From NCBI RefSeq assembly GCF_033958435.1, contig NC_134138.1, positions 179,598,798 to 179,662,797 of the forward strand: 64,000 nucleotides of DNA. Direction: 5' to 3'. The stretch comes from Carettochelys insculpta (Eukaryota; Chordata; Testudines; Carettochelyidae). Both the position numbers and the translations under genes were made by a program. The notes beneath the pieces were generated by a model, which was given only the letters and a program-made list of their open reading frames with translations, made no database searches and was not told where the DNA came from. Positions 20,112 through 32,100 of this stretch are shown one piece after another; within the stretch, counting starts at the first letter, position 1, and every line of letters begins with the position of its first letter.

Positions 20112-21725
20112 GGGGCGACAGACAAATGCTGGAGAGATAGACTAGAGCAGGTAGCTGAGGCTAGAAAGATTAAAAGAGACATATGTCAGGGCTGGGACAA
20201 GTGGCAGAATGCACTCAATGGAATGGATGGAACTCTCTGAGGACAATGATAAGCAGGCAGTGGGAAGACAAGATGTAGGAAAACAGTGCTGGGCTCAGGC
20301 AAGGTGGCACGAGGAGAAGGAGGGACCAGGATACGGGCCTGTGACAAGCTTCAGGTGACTGCTGCTGTTTTAAAATGATTACTGCCACATGGCAATATCC
20401 ATGCTTGTTAGGTCTCGTTTCTAAAAAAAGTGTGCTATGAATACATTTTTCTCCAAATGGCGAGCTCAGCATGCAAAGCAAAGCTCCTGTCAGCACCATT
20501 ACATGACTGCATCTTGGCTGATATTGGGTAATGTAACGTGCAGGAAGAGCATACTGTGAACCTGCAAGCTGTGAGCATGTGCTTCATTTTTCAGTGTCAG
20601 TTCTACTTTCCACACCTTTCAAAGAGGCGCTGTTTGAAATCACATCCAAACATGAATGTAGTGCTCCTGAAAGGTACTACATTGATGGCCCTGGTCATCA
20701 ATGACCTGTGCTTTTCTAAGCTGAAATTAGCTTCTGTGTAGAGGGCCTATTACTACTTAAAGCCCTTTTTTGAGGGTGTAAGAAGTGCTGTACACCCTTG
20801 CAGCCTCCTTCTGTGCTACAGTGAATTTTAACACTGCTTTCCAAGTGTTCCTGTGTTTAGTTTCATTCATCTGTCACTGCATCCTTCAGTCTCCTTAAGG
20901 AGAGTGACCATTGTTTGTAACACTCATTTATGCTATTTGCTTCAGTGACCTTACCTAACAACTTACTCCGTGTGTCTACTGCTGTTGGAAAGAAGCAGTT
21001 CTGCTTGAATTCTGGTGCCGTTAAGTAACAGTAGTATTGCTGCTATGTTTTATGAGGCAATAGTCTGATTCAGTCAAGTTGCTTATCCCAACAAGGGAAC
21101 TAGAATATGGCTACAAAAAAGGTATGAGAGCACTGGTACAGCTCATAAGTTAAAAACATCCTTTGTAGCCAAATTGTTTAAAAATGCTTAGCTTAAATAT
21201 TGGCTGTTAGTTCTGTGGAGCCTTGAGGTGGGGTAGGGAGGGAAAGGTGGTATGGAACCACTTCACCATGCTACAGTGAGGTCTCTCATACTAAGCACGA
21301 CTGTGAAGGATGCATCATCTTTTTTTGGGACAATGTAACCTGTTTCCGCTGATGCGCCAGATAATCTCAGAAGAACGGAGAGGTAGCCCTACCACACTGA
21401 AATTACATGTCTCGGGGTTGTGCGGAGGCATATGCAGGACACTGTAACTGTGACTGGCCCTGGCATGGAGCATTCTCTTAACTCCACTTTCATGTAAAGA
21501 CCATAGGCAGGACAGGAGAGGAGTAAAGTGGAAACAAATTAGCACTTTATATTGTGTGCCAGAGCTCTGAGTATGTAGTGACTTTTGATAGCCTACCCCT
21601 ACCCATGGTTGATTATCAGAGGAAATACAATTGCTCTGAATTATAAGAGAAAAATATACTGCTTTATTTATATAGACTAAGACAGCCTTTTAAGGTTCTT
21701 TGTTTTGGAGGTCAAACAATTTTAC
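20112..21725. other. Unassigned sequence
   Basis: I recognise no gene or repeat here. An open frame at 20215-20499 on the minus strand has no identifiable motif. Confidence 0.4.
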
Positions 21726-21728
21726 CTT

Positions 21729-22152
21729 GGCTGTGTCTACACTAGCCAAAAACTTCGAAATGGCCATGCAAATCGCCATGTCGAAGTTTACTAACAAAGC
21801 GCTGAAATACATATTCAGCGCCTCATTAGCATGTGGGCAGCTGCGGCACGTCGAAATTGACGCAGCTCGCTGCCATGCGGCTCGTCCAGACGGGGCTCCT
21901 TTTCGAAAGGACCCAGGCAACTTCAAAATCCCCTTATTCCTATGAGCAGATAGGAATAAGGGGACTTCGAAGTAGGTGGGGTCCTTTCAAAAAGGAGCCC
22001 TGTCTGGATGAGCTGCGCGGCGGTGAGCTGCGTCAATTTTGAAGTGCGGCGGCCGCCCGCATGCTAATGAGGTGCTGAATATTTATTTCAGTTCTTCATT
22101 AGTAAACTTCAAAATGGCCATTTCGAAGTTTTTGACTAGTGTAGACGTAGCC
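21729..22152. mobile_element. Fold-back palindromic MITE, 424 bp, CTT duplication
   Basis: Ends GGCTGTGTCTACACTAGCCA and TTGACTAGTGTAGACGTAGCC are flanked by CTT (21726-21728 and 22153-22155). The arms pair around a centre near 21945 (TTATTCCTATGAGCAGATAG, then GGAATAAGG). It is the same family as 12331 and 19597. Confidence 0.87.
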
Positions 22153-22155
22153 CTT

Positions 22156-23430
22156 GTGTGTTATTCACAAGATCATGTAAAAAAAGGAACCTTCAGGTTG
22201 TTAGAAAAAGAGGAGAGGCAGAACTGAGCTCACTTATACCATGTAAATCTGAAGTAACTTCCCTAAACTCAGAGATCAGAATCTAGCCAACAAGGGCAAA
22301 GTTCTTCTGAACCACTCTGCAGGGGATCCCAGTATTATTATTTCAAATGAACTGAGCAATTTGGACATAGGATTTTTGCATGTAATTGGGAATAAATGCA
22401 AATCATAGAACGCTGACAGAAGTTTCAATGCAAAGGTGCTTGTTAATTCTGAAGAAACAGAGACCATGAGCCTAATACTAGTCCCACTGAAACCAATGGA
22501 AATATTATCCTGTAGCCCTGTAAATCTATAATCAGAGGACTTTCTTTTTGATTATAAGTATTAACTGACAAATCTACTTTGACACCAACAGGTATTTTAT
22601 GGAATTGGCACGAAATAAAAATCAATAGTGACAGCTCTGCTAACACATCCTGTTTCTCATTTTTATTTTAAACCAGCTTACTCTATTATTGACTATTAAC
22701 TTTTCAAGTGTTATTATTGACCATTTTAGTTTGTGGAGTGTGTTTACTTAGGAAAGCAGCGGAGAAAAAATTACAGAAGTTTGGGCCATCTATGGAAGGG
22801 CATGGCAATTTGTTATGAAATCCAAACCCACAGAACTCACTTGGTTTTGTGTTTCATTATAAAATAAAACCCAGACAATGTTCATGATAATTGCCATACG
22901 TCTTTTGAGTAGCCCTGGACTAACATCTCGGTTGGCACTTGAGCCAGCAGCCATTCGCCCAAGTGCTGTGACTGAAGGTGCCAAAAGATGTTGATAGAGC
23001 CTATAGCGACACCACTAAGTTCTGTCAATGACCATAGGACAATCATTTAGCAGTGCTTCTAGAGCCAAATCCATGCCATATGCCAGACTGAATCCTTAGT
23101 ATGCAGGGGTCAGGATATTGGTAGAGATCAGTTTCTTAAAACTGGATTTTTAATAACATCGCCTAGAAAAGGACACTGAAGACTGCCTGATAGTTGAATC
23201 AACACTATCAGTTTTTGTTTGTAGGGAGGGGTTTCAAACGAGCCTAATTCATTCATCCTGGTTGTAAATTTACTGACTATGGTCCCTTACTGCTCTAATT
23301 TTCTCTATGAATCTCTCTCTAGATATATTGTTCCCATCATTTTAATACATTCAAATACATTATTTAAATTGTCCTTCATATTGTCTATAACAGTTGTACA
23401 TCAGCACTGTCTCTCTGTTTTTGTTCTGTT
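22156..23430. other. Unassigned AT-rich sequence
   Basis: Short open frames only; no repeat is recognised. Confidence 0.4.
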
Positions 23431-23439
23431 ATATATGTA

Positions 23440-24520
23440 AATGTAATAATGCGATTAAAAAGAATATTGTCAAATAAACTCACAGAAGATATTAAACTGA
23501 GAGCTGTTGCCAACCTCAGAGAGGAAAGAAAAATAATACAAAGGGACCTAAAGAAATTAAATATAGGAAGTAAATAAAAGCAATTAGATTTAGCCTGGAA
23601 AATAAATGCTAATGCGTCTGGGGTGGAAAGAATTCAAACTGCAATATTTATTTTATGGAGAAAGTAGAAATGCCATAAAAATCCTATAGCAGACAGCAAG
23701 TTGCATATGATCACGGCAACGCATTATGTTGGGAAAAAATCGACACAGACATTTTGAGCTGTGAATGCAAAGGCATCAACTGATCAGAAAAGGTGGTACA
23801 CGTTGAATGTCTCTAGTTTGGCACCTCTGGACCTGACCGGTGAAAAACAAGAGTATTTGCCAAAGTAGGGAAGGCCAATATTGTCTAGCAGCAAAGCTCC
23901 CACTGATAATGGGCTCTCAGAAGACACTTAGGAGTAAATTACAGCTAAATAATAGCACAGAATACTGAGAGCTGGGTCTGGTAGCTGTAAACGAACTTTA
24001 TAGGACCATGCAAAAGTTGGCCACACCCATGGTAAGCAGTCATCCAGATAACTAAAATCATGCCAGGTTACAGAAGTTGCCAGACAAGAGAGTGCCAGAC
24101 TTGGGAGGTTTAGGGGGAATATACGTGGAACTTAAAATCTTCAAAAATAAAATGTTAACAAACTGGAGTGAGCACAAAGAGAATAACAGAAACAAGTAAT
24201 AGGCTGGGCTTATTTATGAGGAAGGATTAAGCAAAAAAATATAACAGTTAAAATTGTTATAAATTATGTTGAAAAATAACACCAAGGAGGAATACAGTGG
24301 TATGATACCAGAGAGTAAATCTAGCAAGAACTGCATATAATTAGACAAAGGAAAATGTAGTGTGAGTACAGGGAATGGTTCCTAGTGCTGAGATCTATGA
24401 TGTATAGGGCATAGAAGGGGAAGTGCCATGGTCAAAATTAGATTGGACAAGCCTGTTTAGACAATGCTCTGAGGGGTAAAAAGCATTTGTGAGTAGATGG
24501 ACAAGATGACCTGCCACTCT
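23440..24520 (+). pseudogene. CR1/L3-like LINE remnant, interrupted
   Basis: Degraded translation before the interruption contains INKLTEDIKLRAV-like and WKINANASGVERIQ stretches. After it, GGCTGGGCTTATTTATGAGG and a 3' part with GGACAAGATGACCTG resemble the tail of L3/CR1 elements. A DNA transposon fragment at about 23801-24113 lies inside it. Many stops are present. The family is assigned by eye. Confidence 0.45.
23801..24113. mobile_element. Tc1/mariner-like MITE (TTGAAxxTCTCTAGTxTGGCAC ends)
   Basis: The left end reads GTTGAATGTCTCTAGTTTGG and the right end, on the other strand, contains CTCCCAAGTCTGGCACTCTC. Internal text around 23970-24030 (AAACGAACTTTATAGGACCA, then GGCCACACCC) matches the reverse complement of 47300-47360. 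The same family is therefore present twice in the window in opposite orientation. Confidence 0.5.
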
Positions 24521-24616
24521 ATTTTATTCTGTTTTTAATTTCTGTGCAGTATCTCTTGTTCATTCTATGTGCATTGTGTGTGGTTGGTTGATTGTTTATT
24601 GTGGACTGCATTCTTT

Positions 24617-24882
24617 GGCTGTGTCTACACGTGCCCCAAACTTCGAAATGGCCATGCAAATGAGCTCATGGGAATAAGGGGACTTCAAAGAAGGTGGCGT
24701 CCTTTCGAAAAGGAGCCCCGTCTGGACGCGCCGCGCGGCGGCAAGGCTCGTCAATTTCGAAGCGCCGCTGCCGCCCGCATGCTAATGAAGCGCTGAATAT
24801 GCATTTCAGCGCTTCATTAGTAAACTTCGAAATGGCCATTTGCATGGCCATTTCGAAGTTTGGGGCACGTGTAGACACAGCC
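24617..24882. mobile_element. Fold-back MITE with one arm mostly deleted, 266 bp
   Basis: Ends GGCTGTGTCTACACGTGCCC and GGGCACGTGTAGACACAGCC are flanked by TTT. The right arm is complete, but the left arm jumps from CCATGCAAATGAG directly to the central CTCATGGGAATAAGG, so about 170 bases are missing. The rest closely resembles 38935-39354. Confidence 0.85.
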
Positions 24883-24997
24883 TTTGTCTTATATTACCCT
24901 CTATTCACACACATAAAACCTAGAATATTGGGTGCTTCCTTCTTATTCCCTTAACACCACAAACCCAATGAAGGGCTTAAACAACTCAGCACTCAAA

Positions 24998-25707
24998 AGC
25001 TACGTCTACACGTGAACGTTACATTGAAATAGCTTATTTCGATGTAGCGACATCGAAATAAGCTATTTCGATGAATAACGTCTACACATCCTGCAGGGCT
25101 GATGCCGTCGACGTTCAGTGTTGACGTTGGGCAGCACTACATTGAAGTAGGCGCTGCAGGGGAGCGTCTACACACCAAAGCAGCCCACATCGAAATAAGG
25201 GTGCCAGGAACAGCTGCAGACAGGGTCACAGGGCGGACTCCACAGCAAGCCGCTCCCTTAAAGGGCCCCTCCCAGACACACTTGCACTAAACAGCACAAG
25301 ATCCACAGAGCCGACAACGGGTTGCAGACCCTGTGCATGCAGCATGGATCCCCAGCTGCAGCAGCAGCAGCCAGAAGCCCTGGGCTAAGGGGCTGCTGCA
25401 CACGGTGACCATAGAGCCCCGCAGGGGCTGGAGAGAGCGTCTCTCAACCCCTCAGCTGATGGCTGCCATGGCGGACCCCGCTATTTCAATGTTGTGGGAC
25501 GCGGATCGGCTACATGTGCCCTACTTCGACGTTCAACGTCGAAGTAGGGCGCTATTCCCATCTCCTCATGAGGATAGCGACTTCGACGTCTCGCCGCCTT
25601 ATGTCGATTTCAACTTCAAAATAGCGCTCGCCACATGTGGACGTGGTGGGCGCTATTTCGAAGCTGGTGCGGCTACTTTGAAGTAGCCGGCACCTGTAGA
25701 CGCGGCT
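24998..25707 (+). mobile_element. Harbinger deletion derivative (MITE), 710 bp
   Basis: It is flanked by AAA on both sides (24995-24997 and 25708-25710). The right 320 bases match 3650-3966 in the same orientation and the left end matches the right end of 8531-9241. It includes CAGCAGCAGCAGCC and CCCTTAAAGGGCC stretches shared with the 8531 copy, so both derive from the same internal deletion of the two-gene element at 1-3966. Confidence 0.85.
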
Positions 25708-25710
25708 AAA

Positions 25711-26533
25711 GTTATGCAGTGCTCCTACTTTGCTGCACAAACATCGATCTATTCACTTCTCTGATCTGTCCAGCACCCTGCTGCAGATCTTCCCTTGGGC
25801 CATATGGCACATCAGCAGCTGTTTAATACATGCCACCAGCACACCACCCTTACCCCATTCCCACACCCCGCCCCACCCCACATCTGCCTTATTTGTTTTC
25901 TCCAAACAAATGTAGCTTCACTGATGTCAAAGGGATTATTTGTGCAGCAGAAGGATTGTGATCTGGCCTTCAGCTAGTAAGCCTTGAGAAGCCCACCTAT
26001 TTGGATACTGTTAGCAGTTTTCAGAAGTTACATCTAAAAAGTAAATAGCTGAAATTGAGAAAATGGTTAACTGTAATGCTTAAAAAAGCACATATATGTC
26101 ATCAATTGTTTCTTTTGAGGATAAAAGAAAATGTGGGGGGGTAAAGATTTTGTAGGACTCTAAGATTATAATTTTCAACCTAAACTGCTGAATCATCTGT
26201 ATTAAAGTCAGTATTTCATCATTCTCACCATGAAACTGAAATAATAAAAGTTCAGGGGTTCTAATTGCTTGCATACTGCAGCTTTAATTCTTCAATAAGC
26301 AAAGCTCACTTGTGTTCGTTCAGACTACAAGACTGAATTGATCAGTCTTATATTAAAATGGCACAGTGCTATCAGCATATGACCAGAGAAGTGCCAGAAG
26401 TGCAGTACAGACTTCCTGGATTACATGGGGAGAAATGTCAATCAACTAGAAAATGTGTTTCAGAGGTGCGCAAAACCATCCACCTAATAAGCTTAGTCTG
26501 TACTCTGGAATGGAAAAACATTCCTAGGTGGAA
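25711..26533. other. Unassigned sequence
   Basis: Nothing recognised; only short open frames are present. Confidence 0.4.
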
Positions 26534-27385
26534 GGGGTTAAAACTTCTTTGGAGGATAGGATGTAAAATTTGAAATGATATCAACAAACTGAAAAAAACG
26601 GTCTGAAGTAAACAAGATGAAATTCAATAAGGGCAATTGCAAATTATTTCAGTTAGGAAGCAGCAGTCAATTATACATATGCAAAATGGAAAATGACTGC
26701 CTAGAAAAGCAAATTGTGAAAAGGGATCTCAGAGTTATAATGGATGAAAACCTAAATACGAATCAACCATGTAACACTGTTGCAATGAAAGTGAACCTCA
26801 TTCTGGGATGTATTAGCAGAAGTGTTGTAAGCAAGACATGAGAAGTAATTTCTCCATTCCACTCAGTGCTCATAAGGTCTCAGTTGGAATATTGGTTTTG
26901 TGAGCCACATTTCAGGAAAGGTATTGACAAAGTGGAGAATGTCCAGAGAAAAGGAACAAAAATGATTAAATGTCAAAGAAATATGACCTATGAGGAAAGA
27001 CTGACAAAAATTAAACTTTACTGTAGCAAAGAGAACACCGGGAGACAATATAAGTTTTCAAGAACATAAAGGATGGTTACAAGCAGGATAGTGATTTCTT
27101 TTTCTCTTTAACCTCTCATTATTAGACAAAAAGCAATGGATTTAAAAATCAAAAAAAGGGAGGTTTAGGTCAGACGTTAGGAAAAACCTCCTATCAGCCA
27201 GGGTAGTTAAGCTGTGGTACAAATTGCCAAGACAGGCGCTAGAATTTCTCTCTCTGGGGGTTTCTAAGAACAAGTTAGTCACATCAGGAGTAGTCTAATT
27301 ATTACATACCCTTTCTCGAATGAAAGGGACTGGATTAGATGACATATTGGGATGTCTTCCACTCCTAGAGTTCTACAACTGGAGA
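26534..27385 (+). pseudogene. CR1 LINE, 5'-truncated ORF2 3' part and tail
   Basis: The plus strand encodes the region after the reverse-transcriptase catalytic motif: MKFNKGNCKLFQLG, then RDLRVIMDENLNTNQPCN and LILGCISRSVV. After a frame change come RSQLEYWF and the KVENVQRKGTKMIK stretch. The tail continues through the usual CR1 text, GGAAAGGT..TTGACAAAG then CAGGGTAGTTAAGCTGTGG, to the ending TCCTAGAGTTCTACAACTG. Several stops and frameshifts are present. It is a dead 5'-truncated copy, as is usual for CR1. Confidence 0.85.
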
Positions 27386-28760
27386 CTGTAACATTGTAGT
27401 CATATTTTTATGTAGTGTTGATGTTATGTTTCTTAATAAATCAATAAAGGTTTCCCCTCCAATATGCCTTTATTTTTAAGTATATGGATAATGCTGTAAA
27501 TGTAAGTGGGTGACTGACTCTACCAAAGTCAATTGGCTATAGTCAGTTTAATTTTATAGGCTTTTCCCTTTTAGCATCTGAGTCTGTTTTCTTTCACACA
27601 GCTCTAGTGGACAGATGTGTATTTCTGTTTTCTAAACTTCTTAAATATTTAGCAGGCCTTTTTTGCATAATTTAAAAGTTCTTGGAAACCCTTCATGGCA
27701 CACGGAGGTTTAGTAAAATTATTGTAAAGAATTAATCCATTTTTGGTAGGCTGGTAAATGTATTCAGAGTTGGATCATCTTCAAGTCAAAATTCCCTGCT
27801 TTATCCTTACATTTTACCATCAATTAAACAAGTGATTCTGGGGAAGAATGAGGTTGCCAATTAAATTGAAATCAGATATATGCACTAGGGAAGGCCAAAC
27901 ATCCCAAACCGAATCATACTCAATTTGTAACTGTCTTCTTCGTACTTTCAGGTTAATTAGAAACTTCTTGATTTAGGACTTGGAAAATGTTATCAGGGAC
28001 ATAACAGGTTCCAGACATGAACTCTGGTGACGAGACTATAAACAGCTTTAAAATAACAAGAGCCAAAAAAGAGAAGGTTTAATCAGATTTTTTTTTTCCA
28101 CTCAGATTTCTAACTTACGAGTGTCCACAGGAAAGATGCAGGCAACTGTGGAAAGCTAGAGCTCAGCATGAGCAGCAAAAAAGTACTGATGATGGCACAT
28201 TATTGATAAGTGGGCAGAGGGAGCACAGTGCATGCAATAGCAAAAGCAAAGAGGAATGGCTAAAAGATGGGCAGCAGCATAACAAGAGAAAATAATGATT
28301 AAAATAGCTAGTAAAGGAAATCCAGTGCAATTTGTCATGTGGAAGTTTCCCAGAAATATTAAAGCACTGAAAGAAATTTGTTTCCAGATAGCAGTGAAAA
28401 GAATGAGCAATAACTTCAAAACAACTAAATTATGTACACTATGTGGCTATGAGACAAATTGTGCTCGCAGGAACATGACTACTCAATGGAAAATCCAAAG
28501 GAACTTCTTTGTCTGGGATACTTTCATGACATTTGGAATCTCAAGTCAACCCTCATCTCCTGAGTCAGCCCAAAAATATTCAACAGCCAAATATTTATAA
28601 CTGGACAGTAGTAAACCTTAGTCTCATTATTAAGGTGGATGTTTGCACTGTTTGCAATTTACTATTCCTTTAAACTATGCATATTATCAACATTGCCCAA
28701 TTTTCTAATTGGGTTGATGGATGTTACTTTTTCACACTACAGTCAGAAATTTCTGTCTCC
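27386..28760. other. Unassigned AT-rich sequence
   Basis: An open frame at 28295-28600 (101 codons) has no motif and I take it as chance. No repeat is recognised. Confidence 0.4.
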
Positions 28761-28762
28761 AT

Positions 28763-29199
28763 GACTGTGTCTACACTAGCACCCCCCCTTTCGAAAGGGG
28801 GATAATAATGTGACACATCAGGATATGCTAATGAAGTGCTGCAGTGAATATGCAGCACCTTATTAGCATAATGGCATCTGCAGCGCTTCGAAAGTGCCCC
28901 TTTTGATTGTGCACAGCTCATCTACATGGGGTCCTATTTGAAAGGACCCCTGCAGATGTCAAAATCCCCTTATTCCTATTTGGTTATAGGAATATAGGGA
29001 CTTCAAAGTCTGCAGGGTCCTTTCAAAAAGGACCCTGTGTAGATGAGCTGCACATGATCAAAAGCAGCACTTTCAAAGCACTGCAGCTGCCATTATGCTA
29101 ATGAGGCACTGCATATTCATTGTAGCATCTCATTAGCATATCCAGATGTGTCTCATTAGCATCCGCCTTTTGAAAGTGGGTGCTAGTGTAGACATAGCC
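28763..29199. mobile_element. Fold-back palindromic MITE, divergent member
   Basis: Ends GACTGTGTCTACACTAGCAC and GGTGCTAGTGTAGACATAGCC. Arms pair around a centre near 28985 (CCCCTTATTCCTATTTGG against TTATAGGAATATAGGG). Subterminal CTTTCGAAAGGGGG differs from the TTCGAAATGG of the main family. Flanks CAT and TAT are only a partial match as a duplication. Confidence 0.75.
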
Positions 29200-32100
29200 T
29201 ATATATCACAGTCACCAGCATACATACTGACACATTCAAAGTTCATACATCCTCCTGCAGCTGGTCTGAGCATTACTCCATGTTTATTAATTATTTTTAA
29301 AAAGTAAATTTGGCATTTGTGAAACTGTTAGGTTGACAGGATTTCCATCTCTCAGTGCTGCGCTCACAATTGCAATAGCATTCCTTGTACTGTTATATTT
29401 AAGCAACTATGCCTTTGTCTTTGACACTTACATGCTACACACTTCATTTTTATTTTACATCACCTTTACAAAGTACATTTTATGAGTGTTCATATCCTTT
29501 TCCTAAGGGCAGCAGCCCTCCTACACGGATTCCTTTCCATTCCATTTTTCAGGCTTCACTCAGAGACATGCTTGTTTAACCCCACTCCACTCAGCCTTTT
29601 TTTGTATCCATCTGAACAAGTCATGGATCAGACAGGAGTCTCTAGCCTACATCTCCCTTGGTTGACTGTTCCATTAGGCAACAACTGGCTGCATATTCCT
29701 CCGTGATATTTATCTGCTGTTCATTTGACTTTTTTATCATATCACAGAGCACATCCTCCAGGCACACATTGGTTTGTTCTCGGTCCCCTGCCTTTCATAG
29801 TACATATTTATTACTATTGAATTCACATTTATTTTTCTGTTGTTTGCATTACATGTAGCGTACACTGTATTCTCAGGGGGTGTAAATTGGTGTAGCTCCA
29901 TTGAAGTTAATGAGTTGTGTCCATCTACAGCAGCAGAGAAGCTGGTGCAGTGTCTTTAGGGCAGCTGACTGCCAAGGTCTATCCTGTCATTTGAAATATC
30001 TGCAGAAAGCAAAAGAGGAGCAGAGGCAGCATCATTAGCAATGGTCTTTGGCAACAGCAAGAGATGTGTCTTCAAAATAACCACTAGTATCAAGGGTTAG
30101 TTAACCCAGCAAAGTAGGTTCTCTAGCAGTAGCATAGCCTTGTCATTGTTGGGCACCTTCCAATTCAGAAATAGGTGCCACAAACGGGTGCTAAGAACTT
30201 TACTTGAGCCAGGATTCAAGGTTTCATCACCTTCAAATCAGAAATTAGGGTTTTGATGGTCCATAGCCCAGGTAATTCTGATGGTGGAATTGTTACCAGA
30301 TATGAAGAGGGTTCATCTGGGTAGAACAAAATAGTTACTACAAAGTCTGTAGACCTTGTATAAGGAGAAGGACCAGGTTCATTGGTACTTAATGAATTGG
30401 GTATCTCTGAAAATGGGAAATTGCTGGTTTGTGGACTGAGATCAGTTGTGGCCGCTGTGCTGATTGGTGAGATGCTGCTAATAAAAGCAGATGATCACAG
30501 CAGCTTCCACTGGGACCTGGAGAGGGAGATGGCAGGTGTCTGAGATTTAATCTACAGTTTGAGCCAAAAGTGTCACAGGTGCCAGCTGTTCAGTTACCCT
30601 TGTGGGAGCATATAGCACAGACCAATGGCTGGTGGTGTTTATTAAATCTGCTGTAATACAGCAATTCTCTAAAGACTAAACGTCCCTTCAAGCTACAAGG
30701 AATAGCAACTCTGCTGCATCACTGTAGCCTTCCCCTAAATATCTCTTATTCCTGAGCTGGAGGTGTTCAGTTGGGCCAAAATAGGTGACTAAGGAAAGAA
30801 ATATAAATGCACATATAGAAAACTAAATCAATCGTCACTCATCATTTTCAGTGCAGTCAAAGGAACAAGTGGGAGCTCAGCACCTTTGAATATTAGCCCA
30901 CTTTTTTGGTGTCTGTAAACATTTCAGTCCATAAATTGTAGGCAGCCAGGTTTGGACATTTTAGTCCTGCATTTAATTATGTGGTATATGTTACACTCAA
31001 CACCTTTTCAAAATTCTGATGAGTCTATCTTGATGGAGAAAGGAAGTCCAAATTCTTCCACTCTTGCATATTCTATCATGGAGTAATACAGTCAGGGAGC
31101 CTTTTAAGGCATGATAGTGATTTTTTTTAACTTTCTATAACCATAATAAAGTGATAGTGTTGTTTCTGGGCTATCAGATTAGCCTAGTTGTAGAAGTTGC
31201 CAGGCTACTCTGAAAGTCAAGTGGACAATCAGTCCACATTCCGGATAGCACAGAATTCGGGGGGAGCCTTCAGGTTTGGCTTTTCAACGGCACTTGATAT
31301 GGTGTTAAGCCTGCTCTCATTGAAGTTAATGGGAAATTTGCAATTGGCTTCAGAGGGTGGAATTAGGCCCACACAGAGTGCTTTTGAAAATCCCACCATT
31401 AACCTTTCCACTTTAGCAATCTATATTGAAGAACTGTGTGTGTCGTACTGAGGAGTCCCCTCAGGTTGATAGATTGTTAGGAATCAGTTCAAATGCTGAG
31501 TGTTGCAACTATGTAGGAAGTGGTAACATAGTGGTTTGACATACCTTGAAGCAATAACCTAGATTAGAAGGCAGTCATGTGCAGATAGATAAAGAATTGA
31601 GTGTGTGGTGTGGAGGGAGGGAGAGGGGAATAGAATAATTATAAAAATGGGTGGGTCTGGAATACTAAATCTCTCTTCTGGCCCCTAGAACCTTGTGTCA
31701 TTCATCCTGGGAACCAGAACTAATGTTTGCAATGTGAACCTGCCTCTGACATTTCTCTTCATTTTAAGATTCCTTGCATTTATGAACAGATATTGTGTAT
31801 CATTGTGAGTGTCTTTAAATCTAGGTTTACCTGCAAGCATTCTTGTTACAAAGTCCAAAAAACGCACAGATACTTTTCAAGCTGTGTCCAGGTGGCAACA
31901 ATTTTGCTTTTTAAAAACTGCCTTTTTTCCCCTTCCGCCCTTCCAGGTATATACCTGTAGGACCTTCCACATACCACTCAGCCTAACTCTCCCAAGGACT
32001 TTCAGGCAAGATAGCTGAACCAGGGATAATGTACAACTCCTAATTCACCATTTATCTAAAATGAGACAAACAAAAACAATTCTCTTGTTGCCATAGGCAT

